Shown piece after piece: positions 16,334 through 24,502 of a stretch of 36,210 nt of DNA (position 1 is the first letter of the stretch; each line of letters opens with the position of its first letter). The stretch covers positions 1 to 36,210 of the forward strand of contig NZ_FMYZ01000024.1 of the NCBI RefSeq assembly GCF_900101625.1, read 5' to 3'. The stretch comes from Cupriavidus sp. YR651. GTDB taxonomy: Bacteria > Pseudomonadota > Gammaproteobacteria > Burkholderiales > Burkholderiaceae. Position numbers and translations under genes: made by a program. A model generated the notes under the pieces. That model made no database searches and was not told the origin of the DNA. It was given only the letters and a program-made list of their open reading frames with translations.

Positions 16334-18362
16334 GAAGAGCCTCCTTAAAAGTGTTAATGCCTAAACGACGATATGTGTCAATGAACGGCTCGTTCTCTTG
16401 GCGTACCTTGAGGTATATCTCAATGATCGACTCGATGACGGCTGGCACATCGTCGTAAGAGACTGACGGCCCCAGGATCTTCCCTACTGCGGCGTTCTCG
16501 TCGGCACTTCCCCCGAGCGTGATTTGGTAATGCTCCTGACCGCCTTTATCTACTCCAAGGACGCCGATGTGGGCTACGTGGTGATGCGCGCAGGCGTTAA
16601 TACACCCTGAAACATTGAGCTTCAGTTCGCCGATTTCGCGCTGCTTGTCTTGGTCGAATCGCAATGCTATGCGCTGTGCGATGGGTACCGAACGAGCGAG
16701 AGCGAGGCTGCAGTAGTCAAGGCCAGGGCACGCAATGGAGTCCGAGATCATTCCGATGTTCGGTGTTGCCAGCCCTACTGATTCAAGTTCACTCCATAGC
16801 TCGTATAACTTGTCCAGACGTACATGTGGCAACACCAAGTTTTGCTCGTGCGAGACGCGAATCTCGTTAAGAGAGTAGGTCTCCGCCAGGTCCGCAATAG
16901 TCTCCATCTCATCAGCCCTGACGTCTCCAGGTATGCCGCCTGCGGGTTTGAGAGAGATTACGGCGCTGATATAGCCTGGCATCCTATGAGGATGCGTATT
17001 GGCCCGTGCCCAATGACGAAAAGTCGCGTCCGCCAGTATTGCCTTCTCGAGTGCATCGTTCGTTGCGGGGAATGATTGGAAAGCGGGGGAGACGAAGCGC
17101 CCTTGAATAGCCTGGATTATCTCTGGTTCTAGATACTGTCGATCATCAGGCAGACCGGCAAACTCTTGCTCAATCATCTCGATGAACTTCGCAGGTTTGA
17201 GTTCGCGGACCAGTATCTTGATACGGGCTTTGTAGATGTTGTCCCGGCGCCCCAATGAATTGTAGACGCGAAGGATCGCTTCTACGTAGCGCAAGAGTTC
17301 TCGCTCGGGTAGCCAGTCGCGCACCTTTGTCCCAACGATCGGCGTGCGACCCAGACCGCCACCGGCATAGATTTGAAAGCCAACTTCCCCTTGCTCGTTT
17401 TTTATGGCCAGAATACCGATGTCATGAAAGCGCACCGCCGCGCGGTCTATAGGACTACCGGTGATGGCGATCTTGAACTTGCGAGGCAGGTAGGTGAACT
17501 CAGGATGATCAGTGGACCATTGGCGCAGGATTTCCGCATGTACTCTGGGATCGACAACTTCGTCGGCCGCGGCGCCAGCGAAGTGATCAGTTGTCACGTT
17601 TCGCACGCAGTTGCCGCTAGTCTGTATGCAGTGCAAATCTGCGTCGGCCAGCACCGAGAGGATTTCGGGCGCGTCAGAAAGATGAGGCCAATTGAACTGG
17701 AGATTCTGCCGCGTTGTGAAATGACCGTAGCCCCTGTCATAGGCCCTGGCCACATACGCGAGTTGGCGCATCTGGATTGCACTCAGCGTCCCGTATGGAA
17801 TCGCCACGCGCAGCATATATCCGTGCAGTTGGAGGTACAGCCCGTTCATCAGGCGGTAGATCTTGAACTCTTCCTCGTTAAGTTCGCCCGATAGGCGGCG
17901 AGCCACCTGCAATCCGAAATGGGCAGCTCGATCTTTGAGGAATTCCCGCTCGGTCGGGTCATATTGGTAGACGCCCGCATTTTCAACGCCGACTGGCACG
18001 TGGGGACGGGTTTGCACCGTCTGGAGACTAGGCTGTCGGCCAGCTTGTTTACCTAAGTCCGTTCGAACCGATGGGCCGCGCGAGCGCAATTGCTCCCGAT
18101 AGTCCACCGGGATAGGCAAGCCGTCGACAATTCGAGCCGGCTGCGGGGTGGGGCTCACGACAAGGTTCGCAGCTTCTGCGGTTCCTGCCGCGATCTTCGC
18201 GCTATCAACATGCGTGTCGTCGAAGGCGCACGCTTCTGCCAGGGCCTCGACCCAATTGTGATTGGCATCCAGCCAGACCACAGCGCCGTCGTGAAGGCGA
18301 TTGGCAGAAATCAGATGGTACTCAGTCATCTCGGTAACATAAATGTGATTAATAGACACCAT
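16320..18362 (-). CDS. cysI: Sulfite reductase haemoprotein with N-terminal DUF2849 domain
   Basis: Six-electron reduction of sulfite to sulfide (nitrite to ammonia is possible in this family) in the cytoplasm. 680 residues from this start. Residues about 12-100 (YHLISANRLHDGAVVWL and following) match DUF2849, normally a separate small protein beside cysI. The haemoprotein part (about 130-680) has TTRQNLQFNW, the anion-binding RKFK (294-297), IDRAAVRFHDIG, and the sirohaem/[4Fe-4S] ligands C545 and C551 in ACPGLDYC and C587 and C591 in GCINAC. No flavoprotein subunit is present, so a ferredoxin-type donor is likely. An ATG at 18329 fits the usual DUF2849 start better and may be the true start. 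It leads a run with DUF934 and hisC. Two TGTATGTAT boxes lie just upstream. Confidence 0.92.
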   Translation of the reverse strand: MVSINHIYVTEMTEYHLISANRLHDGAVVWLDANHNWVEALAEACAFDDTHVDSAKIAAGTAEAANLVVSPTPQPARIVDGLPIPVDYREQLRSRGPSVRTDLGKQAGRQPSLQTVQTRPHVPVGVENAGVYQYDPTEREFLKDRAAHFGLQVARRLSGELNEEEFKIYRLMNGLYLQLHGYMLRVAIPYGTLSAIQMRQLAYVARAYDRGYGHFTTRQNLQFNWPHLSDAPEILSVLADADLHCIQTSGNCVRNVTTDHFAGAAADEVVDPRVHAEILRQWSTDHPEFTYLPRKFKIAITGSPIDRAAVRFHDIGILAIKNEQGEVGFQIYAGGGLGRTPIVGTKVRDWLPERELLRYVEAILRVYNSLGRRDNIYKARIKILVRELKPAKFIEMIEQEFAGLPDDRQYLEPEIIQAIQGRFVSPAFQSFPATNDALEKAILADATFRHWARANTHPHRMPGYISAVISLKPAGGIPGDVRADEMETIADLAETYSLNEIRVSHEQNLVLPHVRLDKLYELWSELESVGLATPNIGMISDSIACPGLDYCSLALARSVPIAQRIALRFDQDKQREIGELKLNVSGCINACAHHHVAHIGVLGVDKGGQEHYQITLGGSADENAAVGKILGPSVSYDDVPAVIESIIEIYLKVRQENEPFIDTYRRLGINTFKEALRGFD

Positions 18363-18434
18363 AATGGCGTACTACCGCCCTATGACACGCCGATTCGACT
18401 ACAAAAAATACATTCGTTCCATACGCTAATGCAA

Positions 18435-18466
18435 ATGTATGTATAAAATTGCACAATGTATGTATA
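18435..18466 (+). promoter_or_regulatory. Direct repeat of ATGTATGTATA, 21 bp apart, between cysI and the MocR pseudogene
   Basis: ATGTATGTATA occurs at 18435-18445 and again, identically, at 18456-18466. The 21-bp step is two helical turns. Direct repeats in helical phase are typical of MocR operators such as that of GabR. It sits 73 bases upstream of cysI and about 60 bases upstream of the MocR remnant, a position suitable for divergent control. Confidence 0.6.
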
Positions 18467-18524
18467 TACTAGCTGCAATTGATGGGATTGACAACGCAAG
18501 GATAGTTACGCCCACAAGGGATAG

Positions 18525-19416
18525 GGCGAAAGCAGTGGCACGTATGGATTGGATCAAGCCACTCGGCGCTGGGCCGCGGTACCTACAGACCGCCGAGCTA
18601 TGTCCGATTGAGGGGGGCGGGCGACCAGATACCGCCCCAGCGATTGCCTGGCGGCTGAACTTGGGGTCGACCTAACGACAGTGACGCGTGCCTACACGGA
18701 AGCTCGCCACAGAGGGTTGATCGCATCCTTTAGCGGACGCGGCTCGTTTATCGCAGCTGGCGGTGAGCCAGTCGACCACGAGCAAGTGGTGGATCTCGCG
18801 CTGAATACTCCTCCTCATCCTGCCAGCGGTGGCATGGCCGAACGCGTGAACGCCGGACTGACAGAGATGCAAGGACCATGCTAGATGCGCGTCGCAGAGA
18901 TGTCGCCGCAGTGCTGCGAAATGATGCGCCGCCTCCTATCGTTACGATGACCGGTGGCGAGCGAACTTACCATCTTGGCGCCGCTTTCGAAGTGTCTCTG
19001 GCCGAGCTTGCGGACGTCGTATATTTCACCGTCGCATGACTCATGCGCCACATCATTGTGATAGTGTATGCGGGCAACAAGTACAGGGTGCTCAGCCTTG
19101 CAACGGAATGGATATGCGGATATGCAACGGTGCGGCCAACAGCTCATGCTAGACGTTCAGCGTGAAGCGCGTGCCCGGCAGACCTTGGCAAGATCCATTC
19201 TTCCCAGGGAGGCCTATGCCCATCCAAATGGCATCCACATTTGGCTGCGCTTGCCAACTCATTGGCACCGGGACCTGTTTGCTCACACGCTTGAGCAGCA
19301 AGGCGTCAATGTGGCTCGCGCGCGCATTTAGCGCGATGCCTGAGGCCAACGATGCTATTCGTGTTCCGTCGGGGGCTGCAAACCACGCCGAATTTGCGGG
19401 GCGTTGCAGCAAATAG
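18525..19416 (+). pseudogene. MocR-type regulator, frameshifted and internally deleted
   Basis: Begins with ARMDWIKPLGAGPRYLQ, parallel to the start of the intact regulator at 25643 (GAGPRYMQ). A frameshift moves to LAAELGVDLTTVTRAYTEARHRGL, the helix-turn-helix, followed by VVDLALNTPPHP. The central aminotransferase core, including the PLP lysine, is missing: about 260 residues are replaced by about 280 bases of unrelated text. The C-terminal part resumes with RSILPREAYAHPNGIHIWLRLP near 19190 and, in another frame, EANDAIRVPSGAANHAEFAG to about 19405. Clearly dead, yet its upstream operator-like repeats are intact. Confidence 0.8.
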
Positions 19417-19626
19417 CGAGGCTCCCTATTGACGACCATCGGCGTGGGCACATGCAATTGTGTGACGGTTTGGATGTCACGCGGCACGGGGAAATCCTAT
19501 TTCCTGCAAGCGTCGCCAGTATCCTCCTCGGCGATCTCTCATCGAGCCTGTGGGGCCAGCCATAGGCCCTCCGGTCAGGTACCTCTGCATCACAGAAATC
19601 GTCGCCAGACGCGAAATTCTGGACAT

Positions 19627-19659
19627 CATACATACAATTAGCATATATTTGTATGTATG
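19627..19659. promoter_or_regulatory. Inverted repeat of TTGTATGTATG upstream of a small membrane protein
   Basis: CATACATACAA (19627-19637), 11 bases, then TTGTATGTATG (19649-19659): perfect 11-bp arms, 22 bases centre to centre. It uses the same half-site as the 18435 direct repeat. It lies 62 bases before the ATG at 19722. Confidence 0.6.
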
Positions 19660-19721
19660 GCGGCAGCAGCTGCCGACTAGCGGCTATCGCAGCCAATCCT
19701 CTCTGGCCTTCTTACATCTGT

Positions 19722-20003
19722 ATGTCAAGTAACTTCCATTGCCAGTCGGCTCGCACGAAGCGGCAATTTCTGTATTTGATTACCGGCTGCGCTCTCTTTG
19801 TTGTTCTGTCCCTGGGTGCCCTCGTCTATGGTGTGTCTCGGCCACAGACCGACGGCGAGCAAGAGGGAGAGCGCGATGCGATTCGCAAATGCCGCCTCCG
19901 AAGCGAAAGCGTTGCTATGGCTCCTACATCCCGCAGATTTCAGGTTGAGGCGTGCCAGGAGATGGAAAAGCAGTTCCGTAGCAAGTTCCGGCAAGAGCCT
20001 TGA
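19722..20003 (+). CDS. Small single-span membrane protein, unknown function
   Basis: 93 residues from the ATG at 19722; an in-frame ATG at 19653 lies within the inverted repeat and is less likely. One hydrophobic segment (FLYLITGCALFVVLSLGALV, about residues 14-33) follows a short basic N-terminus and precedes a charged tail with two cysteines (KCRLR, EACQEM). Not recognised. Its stop TGA directly abuts a GTG, and the DUF6436 gene starts 30 bases later, so the two are likely co-translated. A role linked to the DUF6436 protein at the membrane is inference. Confidence 0.6.
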   Translation: MSSNFHCQSARTKRQFLYLITGCALFVVLSLGALVYGVSRPQTDGEQEGERDAIRKCRLRSESVAMAPTSRRFQVEACQEMEKQFRSKFRQEP

Positions 20004-20033
20004 GTGTCGCGCCTGCCCGTGGAGCACTTCAGC

Positions 20034-20675
20034 ATGTCCTTAACTCGCGAGCAGGCCGACGAACGGCTTGCTTCTTCTATACTCAGTCGCCGAGCCGCTT
20101 TGGCTCTGGTATGTCTGGCATCAGTTGCGATAGCGGGAGCAGGCGTTGGGCTATGGCGGTATTTCGGTGCTGGTGGTTTGGCGAGCTATTCAGAGCGCGC
20201 CGTGGTCTTTGGTGATTCTGATCTGCGTTTGCCGCCGGAGTTGGCTGGCGAAACCGGACGTATCCGTGTAGTGCATTTCTGGGATCCAGACTGCACCACC
20301 TGCAACAAGGAAACCGACGCTCATTTGAATTACCTCATTCAGATGTATCGCAATGCAAATGTCGATTTTTACAGCGTACAAAAGCCCAATACCCGTGGGC
20401 AGTTGGCACCGTTCCTGCAGGGTAAGCTCAAACCACTACCTCGGATAGAAGGGATGGAGCGGCTGCCTGCTAGCCCGTCGATGGCGATTTGGGCAGCAAA
20501 CGGCAAGTTGGCCTACGCTGGTCCCTATAGTGAAGGTTTGGTCTGTAGCTCTGCCAACAGCTTCGTAGAACCAGTCTTGGACAAGCTAATTGCAGGTCAA
20601 CAGGTTGAGCCGATGGCTATGATGGCCATTGGATGTTACTGCCTGTGGAATACTGGACCCGGTACCGGTGGGTGA
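20034..20675 (+). CDS. DUF6436 thioredoxin-fold membrane-anchored protein
   Basis: 213 residues from the ATG at 20034, preceded by GGAG; a GTG at 20004 would add 10. An N-terminal signal anchor (ALALVCLASVAIAGAGVGLW) is followed by a periplasmic thioredoxin-like domain with HFWDPDCTTC, giving a CxxC pair, and AYAGPYSEGLVC. The C-terminal AIGCYCLW motif is typical of DUF6436. A thiol-disulfide or metal-related role in the periplasm is plausible but not established. Its last 40 bases overlap the end of the convergent cyoE gene, which suggests linked evolution or antisense interference with the oxidase operon. No clear terminator is visible in the overlap. Confidence 0.8.
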   Translation: MSLTREQADERLASSILSRRAALALVCLASVAIAGAGVGLWRYFGAGGLASYSERAVVFGDSDLRLPPELAGETGRIRVVHFWDPDCTTCNKETDAHLNYLIQMYRNANVDFYSVQKPNTRGQLAPFLQGKLKPLPRIEGMERLPASPSMAIWAANGKLAYAGPYSEGLVCSSANSFVEPVLDKLIAGQQVEPMAMMAIGCYCLWNTGPGTGG

Positions 20676-21556
20676 GAGTCAAGCGACATTGCGATGCTGA
20701 GTAGGGTGATTACCAGGATAGAGGCAAAGAAAATCTTGCGAGCCCACTGCGGCTCGCTATCAGTTGCCCAGCCTGCGAGGCCCAGATGGAACCAGTAGAT
20801 CCCACTCAGCAGGGCAACAAGCATATACACCTTGCCCGCATAGCCGAGCAAGCCCAGCACCATCGTGACACTTGTAAACGCTAGGATGTACAGGGCAATA
20901 TGCCAACGGGCCGTGGTGAAGCCTTTGACAACCGGTAGCACTGGGATCGCCGCGGCACGGTAATCTTTTTCGCGGAATATTGCGATGGCGTACGAGTGTG
21001 GCATTTGCCATAGGCTGAACATGAGTAGCAGTGTAATTGCAGCCGTATCGAAGGTACCGCTTGCTGAGCAGTATCCGACGACGGGTGGCATGGCACCCGA
21101 AATGCTCCCGACAAGCGTGCCATAAATGGAATTTCGCTTGAGGTAAAGCGTATAAATACCCGCGTAGACAACATATCCCAGCAAGAGCATATACACGGGT
21201 AGCAGCTGCTGCGTCGCAAAGTAAAGAAGCCCGATTCCAGTAAGACCTAGCACGCCCCCGTAGATGAGTGCAGAGAGGATCGATATTTCACCGGTAACAA
21301 TTGGGCGATTCCGGGTGCGCTCCATCAATCCGTCGATATCGCGGTCGACGACGTTATTAACTACGCAGCCTGAAGCAATTGTTAGCGCGACGCTCACGGC
21401 TACGAGGCAGCCCTGGCCCCAATCGATGTTCCCTCGTGAGGCGAGTAAGAATCCGCCGGTCACAGAGATCAGATTGCCGATCACGATACCGGGCTTGGTA
21501 AGTTGGAGCAGAGGGCGATACATGGTATTTGCCGGGTATAGGGTGAGCGCGCGCAT
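20636..21556 (-). CDS. cyoE: Protohaem IX farnesyltransferase (haem O synthase)
   Basis: Makes haem O for the Cyo oxidase by farnesylating haem B in the inner membrane. 306 residues, UbiA-type with several hydrophobic helices. Signature text: QLTKPGIVIGNLISV, the aspartate-rich VVNNVVDRDIDGLMERT for prenyl diphosphate and Mg2+, YGTLVGSISGAMPPVVGY and LWQMPHSYAIAIFR. It starts 7 bases after cyoD; an internal ATG at 21523 fits the E. coli start but lacks a ribosome site. Last gene of the cyo operon. Confidence 0.93.
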   Translation of the reverse strand: MRALTLYPANTMYRPLLQLTKPGIVIGNLISVTGGFLLASRGNIDWGQGCLVAVSVALTIASGCVVNNVVDRDIDGLMERTRNRPIVTGEISILSALIYGGVLGLTGIGLLYFATQQLLPVYMLLLGYVVYAGIYTLYLKRNSIYGTLVGSISGAMPPVVGYCSASGTFDTAAITLLLMFSLWQMPHSYAIAIFREKDYRAAAIPVLPVVKGFTTARWHIALYILAFTSVTMVLGLLGYAGKVYMLVALLSGIYWFHLGLAGWATDSEPQWARKIFFASILVITLLSIAMSLDSHPPVPGPVFHRQ

Positions 21557-21563
21557 TCTTAGG

Positions 21564-21896
21564 CTAATTGATCATCATGTTGTAGTGCATGCTCCAGATG
21601 ATCCAGACTGACAGCGCTACGATGATGAAAAGAATGACCAGAGTAAAGACGAAGCTAATCAGATTCCAGCCTCCCTCCGAGGAACGGTTCATGTGCAAGA
21701 AGAACACTAGTTGCACGATGAGTTGCATGACGGCAAAGGCCACGAGTGTCAATAGCGTGGTCGGACGCGGCAAAACTGGGTGCATAACCAGCATGAATGG
21801 GATAACCGTGAGGATTGCAGACAGCACGAACCCGAGATTGTAGGACTTGGCGCTGCCGTGACTTTCGCCAGCACGGGTGCTCGCATTAGTTGCCAT
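21564..21896 (-). CDS. cyoD: Cytochrome bo3 ubiquinol oxidase subunit IV
   Basis: 110 residues with three predicted membrane segments and the family text GFVLSAILTVIPFMLV, VQLVFFLHM and LWSMHYNMM-like C-terminus (WIIWSMHYNMM). A small subunit that stabilises the oxidase core. Its start follows the cyoC stop after two bases, showing tight operon coupling. Confidence 0.92.
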   Translation of the reverse strand: MATNASTRAGESHGSAKSYNLGFVLSAILTVIPFMLVMHPVLPRPTTLLTLVAFAVMQLIVQLVFFLHMNRSSEGGWNLISFVFTLVILFIIVALSVWIIWSMHYNMMIN

Positions 21897-21898
21897 GG

Positions 21899-22516
21899 TC
21901 AGAATGCTCCGAAAAGGTAGACGATCGTGAAAACGCAGATCCAGACCAGATCAAGGAAGTGCCAGAACAGGCTAAGGCAGGACAAGCGCGTGGTGTTGGT
22001 GGCGGTCAGGCCACTGCGGGATACCTGGTGCAACACGACCGCCATCCAGATGAGTCCGGACGCGACATGCAAGCCGTGCGTGCCGACCAAGGCAAAGAAT
22101 CCTGAGAGAAATGCACTGCGGTTTGGACCATGGCCCGCGGAAATGAGGTGGTGAAACTCATAGACTTCCATGCCAACGAAGACTGCTCCGAGCAGGAACG
22201 TTAGGCCCAGCCAACGTAGTACGCTAGGGCGGTCATGACGGTGCAAGGCGAGCATCGCGTATCCATACGTGATGCTCGAGAACAGCAGGACGAACGTTTC
22301 CACGAGCACAAACGGAAGTTCGAAGATGTCCTTCTGAGTCGGACCGCCTGCGTAGGCACCACTAAGCACCACGTAGGATGCGAAGAGCGATCCAAACAGG
22401 ATGCAGTCCGACATCAGATAGACCCACAGCCCGAGGACCTTCGTCGAGCCGTGAACATGCTCATCGTGCCCGTGGGTATGCGTTCGTGTCGCTTGATTTA
22501 AGGCGTACGTGGTCAT
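21899..22516 (-). CDS. cyoC: Cytochrome bo3 ubiquinol oxidase subunit III
   Basis: 205 residues, five hydrophobic spans. Recognisable text: KVLGLWVYLMSDCILFGSLFA, PFVLVETFVLLFSS, HGLHVASGLIW and a C-terminal WHFLDLVWICVFTIVYLFG. The N-terminal histidine-rich stretch (THTHGHDEHVHGST) is more histidine-dense than in E. coli. The start lies two bases after the cyoB stop. Confidence 0.94.
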   Translation of the reverse strand: MTTYALNQATRTHTHGHDEHVHGSTKVLGLWVYLMSDCILFGSLFASYVVLSGAYAGGPTQKDIFELPFVLVETFVLLFSSITYGYAMLALHRHDRPSVLRWLGLTFLLGAVFVGMEVYEFHHLISAGHGPNRSAFLSGFFALVGTHGLHVASGLIWMAVVLHQVSRSGLTATNTTRLSCLSLFWHFLDLVWICVFTIVYLFGAF

Positions 22517-22518
22517 GG

Positions 22519-24495
22519 TCAGGCAGCCTTCCTTTCGTCAATGTTCAAGCTCACATTTTCAATGAGCGCGATTTCTTGGGGGGACACGAAGTAGTCGGTG
22601 TCGTCGTCATAGGAACGGATGATGAGGGTGAGGAGTGTGGCAATCGCACTTGCAGAGGCCAACCACCAGATATGCCAGACGAGCGCGAAACAAAGGATCA
22701 GAATGAACACGTTCAAGATGAACGGCACACCCGAGTTGCGCGGCATGTGAATCGGCTCGTAGTGTGCGGGACGAGCAGGTAGGCCTCGCTTCTTTGCTTC
22801 ATGGAACGCATCGATTTCGTCCGCACGCGGAATGACCGCGAAGTTATAGAAAGGCGGAGGCGAGGAGGTCGCCCATTCCAACGTGCGCGCATTCCACGGG
22901 TCACCCGTATAGTCGATGTTCTCCTTGCGATCCCGAATGCTGACAATGAGTTGAAGAACCAGGAAGCCAATGCCTGCGAGAACAAATACGGCGCCAACGA
23001 AAGCTACGTATATGTAAGGTGTCCAAGCTGGGTTGTCATAGTGGTTCAGGCGGCGCGTCATGCCCATGAAGCCCAGCATATACAGCGGCATGAACGCCAG
23101 ATAGAACCCGATGACCCAGCACCAGAATGAGTACTTTCCCAGGCGCTCGTTGAGCTTAAAACCAAACACCTTTGGGAACCAGTAGTACAGTCCGGCAAAG
23201 TAGCCGAACAGCGCGCCGGCGATGATCACGTTATGGAAGTGGGCTACCAGGAACAGACTATTGTGCAGTAGGAAGTCTGCACCAGGGATGGCGAGCAGCA
23301 CACCTGTCATGCCTCCAATGGTAAAGGTGACGAGAAACGCCAAGGTCCACAAAATGGGCGGGGTAAATTCGACACGGCCGCCGTACATCGTGAACAACCA
23401 GGTGAAGATCTTCACACCGGTAGGAATTGCGATGATCATCGTCATGATGCCAAAGAATGCATTGACGCTCGCGCCGGAACCCATGGTGAAGAAGTGGTGC
23501 AACCACACCAGGAATGACAGGATTGCGATAGCCAGTGTCGCGCCGACCATTGACTTGTAACCAAACAGCTTCTTGCGGGCGAACGTAGCAGTGACTTCGG
23601 AGAAGATACCAAAGGCGGGAAGGACGAGGATATATACCTCAGGGTGGCCCCATGCCCACACCAAATTCACATACATCGTGGGATTTCCGCCCAGTGCGTT
23701 AGTGTAGAAGTGGAAGTCAAGGTAGCGGTCCAGCGTCAGCGCTCCCAACGCGGCGGTCAGGATAGGGAAGGCTGCGATAATGATGATGCTCGTGGCAAAC
23801 ACCGTCCAGGTGAAGATCGGCATCTTCATCAGCGTCATTCCAGGAGCGCGCATGCGCAGGATGGTGACGAAAAGATTGACGCCTGTTAGTAGGGTGCCAA
23901 GTCCTGATGCCTGTAGCGCCCATATGTAATAGTCCACGCCTACGCCTGGGCTGAATTCGATATCTGAGAGCGGTGGATAAGCAACCCATCCCGTCTGTGC
24001 GAATTCGCCTACACCAAGGGAAAGCATGACCAGCGCGACGCCGACGACGAAAATCCAGAAGCTGAAGGCGTTCAGGAAAGGGTAGGCCATGTCGCGCGCA
24101 CCAATTTGCAGCGGAACGATGATGTTCATCAGCCCGACGATGAACGGCGTCGCGACGAAGAAGATCATGATCACGCCATGCGCCGTGAAGATCTGGTCGT
24201 AGTGGTGTGGGGGCAGGAAACCTTCGCTACCGGGGCCAGCCATGGCCATTTGTGCTCGCATCATGAGAGCGTCAGCAAAGCCTCGGACCAGCATGACGAT
24301 TGCCACGAGCACATACATTATGCCTATGCGTTTGTGGTCAACAGTTGTCAGCCAGTCTCTCCACAGGATTTTCCATTTTTTGAAGTATGTAATTGCAGCC
24401 AGTAGCGCAACGCCGCCAAGGAGGATGGCGGCCAGCGTAATCGCGATGATGGGCTCGTGCAACGGAACGGCTGCCCAAGTCAATTTACCGAACAT
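22519..24495 (-). CDS. cyoB: Cytochrome bo3 ubiquinol oxidase subunit I
   Basis: The haem-copper catalytic subunit; reduces O2 to water with electrons from ubiquinol and pumps protons. 658 residues from the ATG at 24495, matching the E. coli MFGKL start; the longer frame to 24531 is not needed. Numbering coincides with E. coli: quinone-site R71, D75, H98 and Q101, low-spin haem ligand H106, and H284 with Y288 in WGHPEVY for CuB. VWLHHFFTMG supplies the next two CuB histidines and AHFHNVI the high- and low-spin haem ligands. The key residues seen are all conserved, so it should be an active bo3-type oxidase. No feature shown here predicts unusual inhibitor resistance. It follows cyoA after 7 bases. 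Confidence 0.96.
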   Translation of the reverse strand: MFGKLTWAAVPLHEPIIAITLAAILLGGVALLAAITYFKKWKILWRDWLTTVDHKRIGIMYVLVAIVMLVRGFADALMMRAQMAMAGPGSEGFLPPHHYDQIFTAHGVIMIFFVATPFIVGLMNIIVPLQIGARDMAYPFLNAFSFWIFVVGVALVMLSLGVGEFAQTGWVAYPPLSDIEFSPGVGVDYYIWALQASGLGTLLTGVNLFVTILRMRAPGMTLMKMPIFTWTVFATSIIIIAAFPILTAALGALTLDRYLDFHFYTNALGGNPTMYVNLVWAWGHPEVYILVLPAFGIFSEVTATFARKKLFGYKSMVGATLAIAILSFLVWLHHFFTMGSGASVNAFFGIMTMIIAIPTGVKIFTWLFTMYGGRVEFTPPILWTLAFLVTFTIGGMTGVLLAIPGADFLLHNSLFLVAHFHNVIIAGALFGYFAGLYYWFPKVFGFKLNERLGKYSFWCWVIGFYLAFMPLYMLGFMGMTRRLNHYDNPAWTPYIYVAFVGAVFVLAGIGFLVLQLIVSIRDRKENIDYTGDPWNARTLEWATSSPPPFYNFAVIPRADEIDAFHEAKKRGLPARPAHYEPIHMPRNSGVPFILNVFILILCFALVWHIWWLASASAIATLLTLIIRSYDDDTDYFVSPQEIALIENVSLNIDERKAA

Positions 24496-24502
24496 GAGAG
24501 TC

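Noticed and set aside
18885..19150. Possible small toxin or antitoxin gene inside the MocR remnant
   Set aside because: Open frames exist on both strands but neither shows a recognisable motif; it is more likely filler left by the internal rearrangement.
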